A DNA stretch of 64,000 bases, from positions 870,813 through 934,812 of the forward strand of contig CP157796.1 of the NCBI GenBank assembly GCA_040112665.1, in the 5' to 3' direction. Below, piece after piece: positions 55,601-64,000 of the stretch (position 1 is the first letter of the stretch; each line of letters begins with the position of its first letter). The DNA comes from Oceanicaulis sp. Its GTDB lineage: Bacteria > Pseudomonadota > Alphaproteobacteria > Caulobacterales > Maricaulaceae. Under the pieces are notes generated by a model. That model had not been told where the DNA came from and searched no databases. It was given only the letters and a program-made list of their open reading frames with translations. The position numbers were made by a program, and so were the translations under genes.

Positions 55601-58600
55601 GAACCGGAGCGTCGAGCGTGCCGGAGACGACCCCGCCCGAACCGCCGATCGACTGCAGCAGCACGGCGTGCGCGCCCGCGCCGTTCGTGGCGATCGAGCC
55701 GTCCACGCTTGCGGTGACCGCGCCGGCGTTCCCGCCGACGCTCTGGCCGAACAGGGCGAACGCCTGATCGCCGGCGGTGGAGATGAAGCCGTCCACGTCG
55801 AGATCGACCGAGCCGCCGTTCCCGGCGCCGCCGGCAGAACCGGCGAAGAAGCCGAAGGACGCCGCGTCGGGACCGGTCGCCGGCTCGAGGCCGAGCAGGA
55901 CCAGGCCGCCGCCGCCGGCGCTTTGCGCCGCCACGCCGATCGCCGCATCGCCGAGCGTCTGCGCCGAGCCGCCGACCGACACCGAAGCCGCGCCGCCGTC
56001 GCCCGCGCCGCCGCTGCGGGCGGTGACGGTGATCACGTCGGGGCCGAGATCGGTGAGGACGGCGCCGCCGCCCCCGCCCACGCTCTGGACCAGCGTGCCG
56101 AACGCGCCCGCGCCTTCGGTGACGATGGAGCCCGCGACGTCGAGCCCGGCCGCGCCGCCGGCGCCCGAAGCGCCGTTCTGCCCGCCGAAGCTCACGTCGA
56201 GATCGGCCCCGCCGAGCACGGTGGCGAAGCCGCCGCCCGCGCCGATCGACTGCAGCACCGCGCCGTGCGCGCCGAAGCCCGCCGTCATCACGTCTTCGGA
56301 GAACACGCCCGCGACGTCGCCGCCGCCGAGTTCCGATCCGCCGTCCGCGCCGAACGCGACCGAGGAGGCCAGCGTGGCGGTTCCCGCACCGGAGAAGCTT
56401 GCGACCGCATAGCCGCCGCCGCCGCCGATGCTCTGCAGCAGCGCGCCCAGACCCGCATCGCCGAGCGTGGCGACCATGCCGTTCTGGGTGCGGGTCAGCG
56501 AACCGCCGCGCTCGCGCAGGCCGTTCTCGCCGCCCATCGAGACAGTGTAGGCGTCGAACACGCTCGCCGCCGGCGCATCGACCACGATGGTGGCCGTGCC
56601 GCCGCCGCCGCCGATTGTCTGCTCGAGCACGCCGAGCGAGCCCTCGCCGGTCGCCATCACCGCGCCGACATGGGTGGTGTCGATGTCGCCGCCGTCATTG
56701 TCGACGCCGCCCGACCCGCCGAGCGTGAGACTGACGCTCATCGCGGTTCCCGGAGGCGGCGCCGCCGCCGGCGCCATGGCCGAGGCGGGCGCAGCGCCGG
56801 ATCCGGTCGTGCCGGACGGGGTCTCCACGTCGATCCACAGATTGTACGAGCCGCCGCCGCCGCCGACCGCGCTCGAGCCCGCCGCCGCGCCGTAGCGCCC
56901 GGTGGATGCGAAGTTCCCGTCGGTGTTGATGGTGACCCGGCCGGCGTTCTGCTCCTGCGCGTTCTGGCCGCCGAGCTGGACGCCGAACTCGCGCTCGGTC
57001 GCGCCGCCCGGTCCGGAGACGCTGAGCGGGGTGCCGGTGAGCGAGGCGATGTTGGTGAAGTCGATCGTCAGACCGCCGCCGCCGCCGTTGATGCTCTCGG
57101 CCTTGATCGCCATGGAGCCGTCGCCGGAGACCACGATGTCGCCGGACTGGTTGACCACGACGTCGCCGCCGAGCCCGCCGGAGGACTGGTTGAGGCCGCC
57201 GACCAGCGCGCTGATCGCCGAGGAGATCGCCAGCGAGATCGGCTCGCCGCTCAGCGCGAGGCCGAGCTGGGAATCCCCGCCGCCGCCGCCGATCGACTGG
57301 GCCAGAATGCCGTGGGAACGGTCGCCCGACGTGCGGATCTCGCCGGTGTTGGTCACCGTGACCGCGCCGGCCGCGTTGCCGTCCCCGCCCGAACCGCCGA
57401 TCGCGAAGACCGGCGCGTCGGCGCGGGCGTTGATCGAAAGCGTTCCGGCCAGGGCGAAGCCGCCCGTACCGCCGCCGCCGCCGATCGATTGGGCCACGAT
57501 GGCGTGGGAGTTGTCCCCGAAGGTCTGGATCAGCCCGTCGTTTATGACGTCGACCGTGCCGCCCGTGCCGCCCGAACCGCCCGAACCGCCCAGCGAGAAG
57601 CTGAGCTGGGCGCCCTTTTCGTCGCCGCTGCCGACGCCCGCGTTCGTGCCGGCGATGGAGATCACCGACGCGCCGTTACCGCCGCCGCCGCCGACAGACT
57701 GGGCGAACACGCCATAAGCGTTGTCGCCGCGCGTCTCGATGACGCCGGTGGGCACGCCGAAATCGGGATCGGTGGGATCGGTGCTGGCCTGGTTGGTGAC
57801 GCGCACCGCGCCGCCCGCACCGCCGGTTCCGCCCGAGCCGCCGATATTGATGGTGACGAAGTTGCGCTCGTTGCCCGTCCCGCCCGCGCGCGAGAAGTCG
57901 AGATTGCCGACGATGCCGGCGCTGCCGCCGCCGCCGCCGGTGGAGTGCGCGAGCACGCCGTGGGATTTGTCGGCGAGGGTGACGACCACGCCGCGGTTCT
58001 CAACCGTGACGTCGCCGGCGTCGCCGCCGACATCGCCCGACCCGCCGACATTGAGGTCGAAGCTGTTGGACTCCCCGCTCGTGCTCATGCGTCCGGTGAA
58101 GGCCATGCCGCCTTCGCCGCCGCCGCCGCCGATCGAACGCGCCGCGATGCCGTGCGCCTCGATGCCGTGGGTCCGAACGAAGCCGCCGTTGAGCACCTCG
58201 ACATCGCCGCCGAGCGCGCCCTGCCCGCCGTCGCCGCCGAAGTTGAGATTGACGGTGTTGCTGGATTCAGCCGGGGTCAGGATCGAGAAGAACGGGAAGT
58301 TCAGCCCCAGCGCGACCGCATAACCGCCCGCGCCGCCGCCGCCGCCGATGGATTCCGCGCGTACGCCGTCGGCGCCCTCGCCCTGGGTCTCCACGAACGC
58401 GACCGTGTCGATCAGGATGTCACCGCCGAGCCCGGCGTTGCCGCCGGTGCCGCCGACCGCGATGTTGAACGCACTGGAGGCGTTGATGGTCGGGCGCATG
58501 GCCGCGCCCGCCTTGCCGCCGCCGCCGCCCAGCGACTGGGCGTGAATGCCGTGCGCTTCATAGCCTTCGGTGGTGATCAGACCGTCGGCGAACACGTCGA

Positions 58601-61600
58601 CATCGCCGCCGATCCCGCCGTTCGGACCGTCCGCACCGACGGACACGCCGACCGCATGGACTTTTTCGTTGCTGGGATCGCCGGGGTTCTCGGTGCCGCT
58701 GAGCACGACCGAGCTGGCCGAGCTGATGCCGCCGCCGCCGCCCACGGCCTGGGCGAAGATCGCGGTGGACCGGTCGCCGGTCGTGCTGATCTGACCGCCC
58801 GCGATCGAAGCGTCGCGGCGCGCGTCGCGATCACCGAAGTCCACGGTGACGTCGCCGGAATCCCCGCCGACGCCGCCGGCTCGGCCGACGGTGATCGAAA
58901 GCTGGTCGTCCTGGCCGAAGACCACGGCCATCGACATCGCGGTGTTGCCGCCGCCGCCGCCGATGGACTGGGCCAGCAGGCCCTCCGCGTCGTCGCCGTC
59001 GGTGGTGATCAGACCCACGTGTGTGACGTCGACGTCCCCGCCCGTGCCGCCCGCCGTCGGCGCGCCGCCGATGGTGAGGTTCAGGGAGGAGGTGTCGGCG
59101 GTGTAGCCGGTGCCGATCGCGATGTCGGCGTTGCCGCCGCCGCCGCCGATCGACTGGGCGAACAGGCCCTTGGACGCCTCGCCCGACATGCGGATATCGC
59201 CGTAATGATCGACCGTCACCGCGCCGCCGCTGCCCGCGCCGCCGCCGTTGCCGCCGATCAGGATGTTCGCACCCAGCGGCGTGGCGTTGACGTCCTTCTT
59301 GCTGCCGACCGCCAGGAAGGTCGCACCGGCGCGGCCGCCGCCGCCGCCGATGGATTCCGCGGCCAGGCCGACCGAGTTGTCGCCGATGACCTGGATGAGG
59401 CTGGGCGCCGCCGCGCCGGTCGCGCCGTAGCCGCGCACCACGTCCACCGCGCCGCCGTCGCCCGACGAGCCGCCCGAGCCGCCGACCGAGACCGCCAGCG
59501 GGTTGCCCTGCCGGGCCAGAACGCCGCTGAAATTGATTCCGCCGGTGCCGCCGCCGCCGCCGATGGACTGCGCGCGCAGGCCGAAATTGTACCCGGTGAA
59601 CTCGGTCGCGGTCAGGGTCGGATCGCCGCTGATCGGATCGGTGCCGGGCGCATAGTTGACCACGATCGCGCCGGTGCTGGTGACCGACACGTCGCCCGCG
59701 TCAGCCCCGCCCGCGCCGAAGCCGCCGACGCCGACAGAGGCCGCATAGCCTTTCAGCGGATTGCCGCTGGGCGTGTTGCCGCCGCCGATATTGGCGTTGA
59801 CGCTGACATTGAAGCCGCCGTCGCCGCCGCCGCCGCCGACCGACTGGGCCAGCAGCCCGCCGGCGTTGAAGCCGTCCACAAGGATCTGGCCGTTCTGGGT
59901 GACGTCGACATCGCCGGACTCGTTGCCCGCGCCGCCGCCGCCGCCGATTCCGACCGTGATGGAGGATTCGTCCGTGTTCGGATCGCCGGTGATGCCGGCC
60001 GCGATGTTGAAGCCGCCCTGGCCGCCGCCGCCGCCGATGGATTGCGCCAGCAGGCCGCGCGCGGAATTGCCCTGCGCGAACAGATCGGCGTCCACGGTCG
60101 CGGTGACGTCGTCGGCCACGCCGCCGGCGCTGCCGAAGCCGCCCACGCCGATGGTCGCCGCACCATCCAGCGTGATGTTGCCGGAGATGTTGAAGCCGCC
60201 ATTGCCGCCGCCGCCGCCGATCGATTGCGCGATCACGGCGGACTTGTCGTCGCCGGCCGCCACGATCGAGACGCGGTCGGTCGCACCGGTGGGCGCGCCG
60301 ATCGACAGGGTCACGTCGGACGCGTCGCCGCCCGCGCCGCCGAAGCCGCCCACGCCGATGACCAGGCCACGCGAGTTGTTCGACGTTTTGGGCGTGGATG
60401 CGGTGATGTTGCCGGCGATGTTGAAGCCGCCGCTGCCGCCGCCGCCGCCGACCGACTGGGCGACGACCCCGTTCGAGCCGTTGCTCAGTACACGGATCCG
60501 CTGGTTCCACTCGATGTCGGAGACTTCGACCTCGTCGCTGTTGAGGCCGAGCACGAAGTCGATCGCAGCCGTGATCAGATCGGGCCGGTCCTGTTCGGCG
60601 ATGTCGAAATCGAAGCGTTCGGCCAGATCGCCGAGCGTCTGGTTTTCAAGGAAGGTCGCCGCATCGACGCCGGTCGCCCCCACATTGCCGGTCAGGTCGA
60701 GATTGACCGAGCCGGCCGAGCCGCCCGCGCCGCCGAAGCCGCCGATGCCGATCGCCGCGGTGTGGTTCGAGCTCGATCCCGAGCCGCCCGGCAGCGTGAT
60801 CCCGATCTGGCCGGTCACGTTGAAGCCGCCCGCGCCGCCGCCGCCGCCGATCGACTGGGCCGTGACGCCGTCAGACTGCGTGCCGCGGGTGAAGGTGTCG
60901 CCCACACGGGTCAGGCTGACATCGCCCGCCGTACCGCCGCCGCCGCCGAAACCGCCAAGGCCGAAGGCCAGCGCGGTGGCGTTGCCTTTGCCCAGATTGA
61001 GCCCGCCGGAGATGTTGAAGCCGCCGCGGCCGCCCGCGCCGCCCAGGCTCTGGGCCAGCACGCCGTCGGCGTCCGCGCCGGAGGTGTTGTAAAGCCCGGT
61101 GACCGTGCCGGTGACGTTTCCGCCGTCGCCGCCGCCGCCGCCGAAGCCGCCGATGCCCACGTTGAGCCCGGCGTTGTTGCCGTCGCGCGCGGTGATCGAC
61201 AGCCCGCCGGTGACGTTGAACCCGCCCGAACCGCCGCCGCCGCCGACCGACTGCATGGTCAAGCCGTAGGCGTTCTCGCCATAAGTCGTTACGTCGCCGT
61301 CGAAGTCGGCGAGCACGGTGGACGCGTCGCCGCCCAGGCCGCCGAAGCCGCCCACGCCCACGCCGACCGTGGCCGAGTTGGAGTTCGCGATCGCGACGCC
61401 GCCGGTGACGTTGAACGCCCCGCCGCCGCCGCCGCCGCCCTGGCTTTGCACCAGAGCGCCGTGCGCACGATCGCTCTGGGTCCAGATGTCGCCTTCGAAG
61501 TCGACATCGACCGAGCCGCCGTCGCCGCCGGCGCCGCCGGCGCCGCCGACGCCGATTCCGAGCACGCCGGAGCCCAGCCCGCTGGAATTGCCCGAAATGC

Positions 61601-64000
61601 TGATCCCGGCGGTGACGTTGATCCCGCCATTGCCGCCCGCGCCGCCGAGCGACTGCGCGGTCAGGCCGTAGGAGTTTTCGCCGAACGTGGTGATGTCGGA
61701 GACGAAATCGCCGACGACCGCCCCGCCGTCTCCGCCGCCGCCGCCGGCGCCGCCGACGCCGATCAGCAGATTGCCCGACGGGCCCTTGGAGCCGGTGATG
61801 CCTGCGGTGACGTTGAAGCCGCCATTGCCGCCGCCGCCGCCGACCGACTGCAGCAGGAACGCGCCCGCGTCCCGGCCCTGGGTCTGGATGTCGCCGGTCA
61901 CGAAGGCGCTGGCCGAACCGGCCGCGCCGCCGTCGCCCGCGCTGCCGCCGACGCCGATGCCGATGTTGCCCGCTCCGCTCTTGGCGAAGGACATCTGGCC
62001 GGTGACGTTGAAGGCGCCGTTGCCGCCGCCGCCGCCCAGGCTCTGCACCACGCCGCCGCGCGCGTCGTTCTGCGTGGTCAGGATCGCAAGCCCGGTGATC
62101 GCGTCGCGCTGGTTCATGCGGAAGGTCACGTCGCCGGCGTCGCCGCCGCCGCCGCCGAACCCGCCCAGGCCGAAGCCGATATTGCCGGCCGCGGACTTGG
62201 AGATTCCCACCCCGCCGGTGATGTTGAACGCGCCGTTGCCGCCGCTGCCGCCGACCGACTGCGCCGTCACGCCGGCCGATTCCAGCCCGCCGGTCTGGAT
62301 CGTGCCGTCGAAGTCGACGATCACGTCGCCGGCGTCGCCGCCCTCGCCGCCGAAACCGCCGATGCCGACGCCCAGATTGCCGCCCGCGCCGGAGCCGGCG
62401 TTGATCGCCACCCCGCCGGTGATGTTGAACGCGCCCGAGCCGCCGCCGCCGCCCGTGCTCTGGAACAGGGCGCCGTCCGAGCGCGCGCCCACGGTGAGAA
62501 CGTCGCTGCGCACGTCGGCGGTCACATCGCCCGCGTCGCCGCCGTCGCCGCCGAACCCGCCTATGCCGACGCCGACATTTCCGGTCGCGCCCGAGCCGGT
62601 CGTGATGCTCACGCCGGCATTGATGTTGAACCCGCCCGAACCGCCGCCGCCGCCGGAGCTGGTCGCTTCGATGGCGCCGGATTCCGCGCCGCCGGTCTGC
62701 ACGTCGCCGACCAGGGTGAGGCCGACATCGCCCGCATCGCCGCCGCCGCCGCCGAAGCCGCCCACGCCGACCCCGATGCTGCCGGTCGCGCCGCTGCCGG
62801 CGGTGATGTTGACGTCGCCGGTGATGTTGAAGCCGCCATTGCCGCCCGCGCCGCCGAGCGACTGGGCGACCACGCCCTTGGCGCGATCAAGCAGCGTCCT
62901 GACAACGGCGAGTTCGGTCGTCGAGCCCCGTGCGGCGTCGATCCCGGCGCCCTTGAGCACGGTCAGATCCACCGCGCCGGCGTCGCCGCCGAGGCCGCCC
63001 TTGCCGCCGATGCCGACGCCGATGCTGCCGGTCATGCCCGACCCGGCGGTCACGCCGACGCTGCCGGTGACGTTGAAGCCGCCTGAACCGCCGCCGCCGC
63101 CCAGGCTCTGGGCGATCACGCCGTCGCTGCCTTCGCCACGCGTCAGCACCAGGCCTGTGAGCGAGGCGTCGACCGTCCCGCCGTCGCCGCCGTCGCCGCC
63201 GGACCCGCCGACGCCGACGCCGATATTGCCGGTCACGCCGCTGCCGGCCGTGACGGCGATTCCGCCGGTGACGTTGAAGCCGCCATTGCCGCCCCCGCCG
63301 CCGACGCTCTGGAACACCGCGCCGTCGGAATCGCGGCCGAACGTGTCCACGATGGTGTTGGCGGTCGCGTTGACCGTGCCGGCGCTTCCGCCGCCGCCGC
63401 CGGACCCGCCCACGCCGATGCCGATATTGCCGCTGACGCCGCTCGCTGCGGTGACCGCCACACCTGCGGTGATGTTGAAGGCGCCCGAGCCGCCGCCGCC
63501 GCCCAGGCTGGAGATCTCGATCCCGCCGGAATTGTCGCCACCAGTCATGACGCCGCCGGTGATGTCGGCGGTGACTGCGCCGCCGGCGCCGCCGGAACCG
63601 CCGGCGCCGCCCACGCCGATGCCGAGATTGCCGCTGACGCCGCCGCTATAGGTGACGGCGACGTTGCCGGTCACGTTGAAGCCGCCATTGCCGCCGCCGC
63701 CGCCGACAGACTGGGCCACCACGCCGCGCGAGCGCGCGCCGGTAGTCGTGGCCAGCATGCCGTCGAGTTCGTCGAAGCCCTGGTTGGCGAGCAGCGTCAC
63801 CGCGCCGCCGATCCCGGCCGAACCGCCCGAACCGCCGACGCCGATGCCGATATTGCCCGAGCCGAACGCGCCGACCGCCACGCCGGCGGTCACGTTGAAG
63901 CCGCCGTTGCCGCCGCCGCCGCCGACCGACTGAGCCAGGATCGCGTCGCTTTCCGCGCCGAGACCACCGGCGCCGCCGGTCGAAACCGAAATGAATTCAC
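52695..64000 (-). CDS. Giant glycine-rich repeat autotransporter, 5' end outside the window
   Basis: At least 3,767 residues are in frame here, and the frame is still open at 64000 (the N-terminal signal is not in view). About 40 imperfect units of roughly 65-70 residues fill 55.5-64 kb: AQSVGGGGGNGGFNVTGG-like turn, two short strands, GxGxGGxGGxGGDAGDV, then a xTxGxxSxG step, suggesting a long beta-solenoid. A 250-residue Ala/Pro linker follows, then a C-terminal barrel of about 280 residues ending in FRMKF. It would be displayed on the outer membrane as a very long fibre. Function may be adhesion or a surface layer; this is inference. Confidence 0.93.
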   Translation of the reverse strand, partial: EFISVSTGGAGGLGAESDAILAQSVGGGGGNGGFNVTAGVAVGAFGSGNIGIGVGGSGGSAGIGGAVTLLANQGFDELDGMLATTTGARSRGVVAQSVGGGGGNGGFNVTGNVAVTYSGGVSGNLGIGVGGAGGSGGAGGAVTADITGGVMTGGDNSGGIEISSLGGGGGSGAFNITAGVAVTAASGVSGNIGIGVGGSGGGGGSAGTVNATANTIVDTFGRDSDGAVFQSVGGGGGNGGFNVTGGIAVTAGSGVTGNIGVGVGGSGGDGGDGGTVDASLTGLVLTRGEGSDGVIAQSLGGGGGSGGFNVTGSVGVTAGSGMTGSIGVGIGGKGGLGGDAGAVDLTVLKGAGIDAARGSTTELAVVRTLLDRAKGVVAQSLGGAGGNGGFNITGDVNITAGSGATGSIGVGVGGFGGGGGDAGDVGLTLVGDVQTGGAESGAIEATSSGGGGGSGGFNINAGVSITTGSGATGNVGVGIGGFGGDGGDAGDVTADVRSDVLTVGARSDGALFQSTGGGGGSGAFNITGGVAINAGSGAGGNLGVGIGGFGGEGGDAGDVIVDFDGTIQTGGLESAGVTAQSVGGSGGNGAFNITGGVGISKSAAGNIGFGLGGFGGGGGDAGDVTFRMNQRDAITGLAILTTQNDARGGVVQSLGGGGGNGAFNVTGQMSFAKSGAGNIGIGVGGSAGDGGAAGSASAFVTGDIQTQGRDAGAFLLQSVGGGGGNGGFNVTAGITGSKGPSGNLLIGVGGAGGGGGDGGAVVGDFVSDITTFGENSYGLTAQSLGGAGGNGGINVTAGISISGNSSGLGSGVLGIGVGGAGGAGGDGGSVDVDFEGDIWTQSDRAHGALVQSQGGGGGGGAFNVTGGVAIANSNSATVGVGVGGFGGLGGDASTVLADFDGDVTTYGENAYGLTMQSVGGGGGSGGFNVTGGLSITARDGNNAGLNVGIGGFGGGGGDGGNVTGTVTGLYNTSGADADGVLAQSLGGAGGRGGFNISGGLNLGKGNATALAFGLGGFGGGGGTAGDVSLTRVGDTFTRGTQSDGVTAQSIGGGGGAGGFNVTGQIGITLPGGSGSSSNHTAAIGIGGFGGAGGSAGSVNLDLTGNVGATGVDAATFLENQTLGDLAERFDFDIAEQDRPDLITAAIDFVLGLNSDEVEVSDIEWNQRIRVLSNGSNGVVAQSVGGGGGSGGFNIAGNITASTPKTSNNSRGLVIGVGGFGGAGGDASDVTLSIGAPTGATDRVSIVAAGDDKSAVIAQSIGGGGGNGGFNISGNITLDGAATIGVGGFGSAGGVADDVTATVDADLFAQGNSARGLLAQSIGGGGGQGGFNIAAGITGDPNTDESSITVGIGGGGGAGNESGDVDVTQNGQILVDGFNAGGLLAQSVGGGGGDGGFNVSVNANIGGGNTPSGNPLKGYAASVGVGGFGAGGADAGDVSVTSTGAIVVNYAPGTDPISGDPTLTATEFTGYNFGLRAQSIGGGGGTGGINFSGVLARQGNPLAVSVGGSGGSSGDGGAVDVVRGYGATGAAAPSLIQVIGDNSVGLAAESIGGGGGRAGATFLAVGSKKDVNATPLGANILIGGNGGGAGSGGAVTVDHYGDIRMSGEASKGLFAQSIGGGGGNADIAIGTGYTADTSSLNLTIGGAPTAGGTGGDVDVTHVGLITTDGDDAEGLLAQSIGGGGGNTAMSMAVVFGQDDQLSITVGRAGGVGGDSGDVTVDFGDRDARRDASIAGGQISTTGDRSTAIFAQAVGGGGGISSASSVVLSGTENPGDPSNEKVHAVGVSVGADGPNGGIGGDVDVFADGLITTEGYEAHGIHAQSLGGGGGKAGAAMRPTINASSAFNIAVGGTGGNAGLGGDILIDTVAFVETQGEGADGVRAESIGGGGGAGGYAVALGLNFPFFSILTPAESSNTVNLNFGGDGGQGALGGDVEVLNGGFVRTHGIEAHGIAARSIGGGGGEGGMAFTGRMSTSGESNSFDLNVGGSGDVGGDAGDVTVENRGVVVTLADKSHGVLAHSTGGGGGSAGIVGNLDFSRAGGTGNERNFVTINIGGSGGTGGAGGAVRVTNQASTDPTDPDFGVPTGVIETRGDNAYGVFAQSVGGGGGNGASVISIAGTNAGVGSGDEKGAQLSFSLGGSGGSGGTGGTVDVINDGLIQTFGDNSHAIVAQSIGGGGGTGGFALAGTLSINARADAPVFAIGGSGGDGNAAGAVTVTNTGEIRTSGDRSHGILAQSIGGGGGDSQLGLALSGEPISLAISSAISALVGGLNQSSGGLGGDVVVNQSGDIVVSGDGSMAIKAESINGGGGGLTIDFTNIASLTGTPLSVSGPGGATEREFGVQLGGQNAQEQNAGRVTINTDGNFASTGRYGAAAGSSAVGGGGGSYNLWIDVETPSGTTGSGAAPASAMAPAAAPPPGTAMSVSLTLGGSGGVDNDGGDIDTTHVGAVMATGEGSLGVLEQTIGGGGGTATIVVDAPAASVFDAYTVSMGGENGLRERGGSLTRTQNGMVATLGDAGLGALLQSIGGGGGYAVASFSGAGTATLASSVAFGADGGSELGGGDVAGVFSEDVMTAGFGAHGAVLQSIGAGGGFATVLGGADLDVSFGGQNGASGAGGAAGLDVAGSIVTEGAGAFGTLVQSVGGGGGAVLTDLGPDVITVTARSGGAGDGGAASVSVGGSAQTLGDAAIGVAAQSAGGGGLVLLGLEPATGPDAASFGFFAGSAGGAGNGGSVDLDVDGFISTAGDQAFALFGQSVGGNAGAVTASVDGSIATNGAGAHAVLLQSIGGSGGVVSGTLDAPVHLFDGLSAGDGGAISFVHGGDIIALGEGAHGVIAQSLGGGGGWVDGDFAGTAGGAGTGGAIEIEVAGDIFAATENAYAVFAQSLGADGAGDILARLDGMVRGGSGFGAGMILDGGAANHVQLFGSLSAVSGLALDASTGDDFIENNGLFVGNLDLGSGVNAFNNNEGATFIAFDTIDLRDPVPAGYTGRDLQPAPGLTTSIVAAVPVSAGSAAPAAVEPAAATASEPAPVSGETAGLAGGAIAAITPADIADPAPASDPVAFTSGQGGDTGLNGAQQSGLDAAIASDDLPPVANGPAGAARGDSVGDLAVAGVASGLVAAQAPAQDGLRSRGRNAVTPDAISNTGAAPGDASDPGVAAGLVATVPVGTTVRGAPAPGGEAPASQPAADPAPQPAAISAGQPVAAIAPGVADAPVPVTTTADAGLPASAPAGGAASGGFGSAAAPEALPPTPVSMPAAPATFTNAGDFLMGLAAPRFPIDLLNRDTFGNLDGMGDPATNLLYGARVINSVELDGNYVQTATGHLAFDVAFGPYASDIVNVTGDTTVDGTGEVILTWLETDENQTLFATAGTAVDNGLEIADTIAVDFGIEANDIGIQLTIFTDFGQDFLNENGRNLGRHLDSAIRADGSAGIGRLGALLGNLQAGQEDTYSAIFTELDPSGHIAPLQAQLDNAQTFGSELFSCESPVRRVDGQCVWTRLEASGSHRADTFETFEVEADAIHFRGGFEQVTNDLWTVAAAIGYDELSGFRIDTNRMRTQGQALHAGLGFERTSPGGVIVGGGVTAGWQWTESTRSQNIFGPMIGESSANSGYLQTELHLAQVFRSGRLFARPEISASATALHHTGFEERGLEGLGMEGLRETQVIGRISPEVALGAVLYEGPASSATFTMTLGADFQSDRRVELPMRFLGSNPDADPAKIGTLLDSESYRISTDLHLIGSDRIGLRLGYTGEFGEYVEDHRAGFDFRMKF

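Noticed and set aside
55245..63086. Continuous plus-strand open frame of 2,613 codons
   Set aside because: Antisense shadow of the giant autotransporter: repetitive GGC/GCC codons on the minus strand leave the complement free of stops. The translation is an arginine/alanine repeat with no domain, signal or ribosome site.
55245..64000. Regular 200-base periodicity that might suggest a CRISPR array or tandem DNA repeat
   Set aside because: The periodicity is coding (protein repeats with variable linkers, no constant spacer length, no cas genes).

Overview
The window is a high-GC chromosomal segment from an alphaproteobacterium, most probably of the Maricaulales/Hyphomonadales-Caulobacterales kind. 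This rests on inference: very high GC, sdhA-sdhB gene order, a SAM-II riboswitch ahead of methionine genes, GGAAC-N17-CGTT (EcfG-type) promoters, and delta carbonic anhydrase, MipA and glycine-rich autotransporter genes. There are no insertion sequences, prophage genes or CRISPR arrays. Coding density is high and many neighbours overlap by ATGA or GTGA.

Layout. 1-2.7 kb: end of the succinate dehydrogenase operon (partial sdhA, a small coiled-coil ORF, sdhB). 2.7-4.4 kb: two tandem paralogous acyltransferases. 4.4-6.8 kb: arsenic island (arsR divergent from arsC, an aquaporin-type channel and arsH) with a palindromic operator. 6.8-11 kb: trypsin-like serine protease autotransporter, divergent from a small lipoprotein that may be a protease inhibitor. 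11-18.5 kb: mmsA, a secreted S33-type hydrolase, phenylalanine hydroxylase, an iron alcohol dehydrogenase, a MntA/HepT toxin-antitoxin pair and a thioesterase. 18.4-25 kb: membrane proteins, zapE, a glycosyltransferase, DUF2177, a delta carbonic anhydrase lipoprotein, and an AbgT-type transporter behind a highly structured leader. 25-27.9 kb: an envelope/general-stress block (DUF1328, acidic lipoprotein, DUF883, membrane protein, lipid kinase, glycine-zipper lipoprotein) with two perfect and one near-perfect EcfG promoter matches. 27.9-31.2 kb: methionine operon (hom, metX, PLP lyase) behind a palindrome and a SAM-II riboswitch. 31.2-34.5 kb: a four-gene overlapping operon of unknown role. 34.7-40.8 kb: eukaryote-like (type 2) ileS and an unusual leuS, separated by inverted GC-rich repeats. 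41-43.7 kb: phhB, MipA, a dispersed-type palindromic repeat and tRNA-Ala(CGC). 43.8-50.7 kb: a histidine kinase with an ethylene-receptor-like sensor, YggT, folD, a response regulator, two redox genes, DUF1330 and a hybrid kinase. 50.8-64 kb: a secreted hydrolase with 27 consecutive prolines, and a giant repeat autotransporter of more than 3,700 residues that runs off the window.

How the parts connect. phhA (about 15 kb) and phhB (about 41 kb) would act together in phenylalanine hydroxylation and cofactor recycling although they are 25 kb apart. The ars genes form a reduction-plus-channel detoxification module without a pump gene. The methionine operon appears doubly controlled, by an operator-like palindrome and by an RNA switch. 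The stress block has promoters of one sigma-factor class facing both ways. The best candidates for new biology are the ETR1-like kinase, the structured RNA before abgT, the EcfG-promoter block, and the giant autotransporter with its proline-tract hydrolase neighbour.
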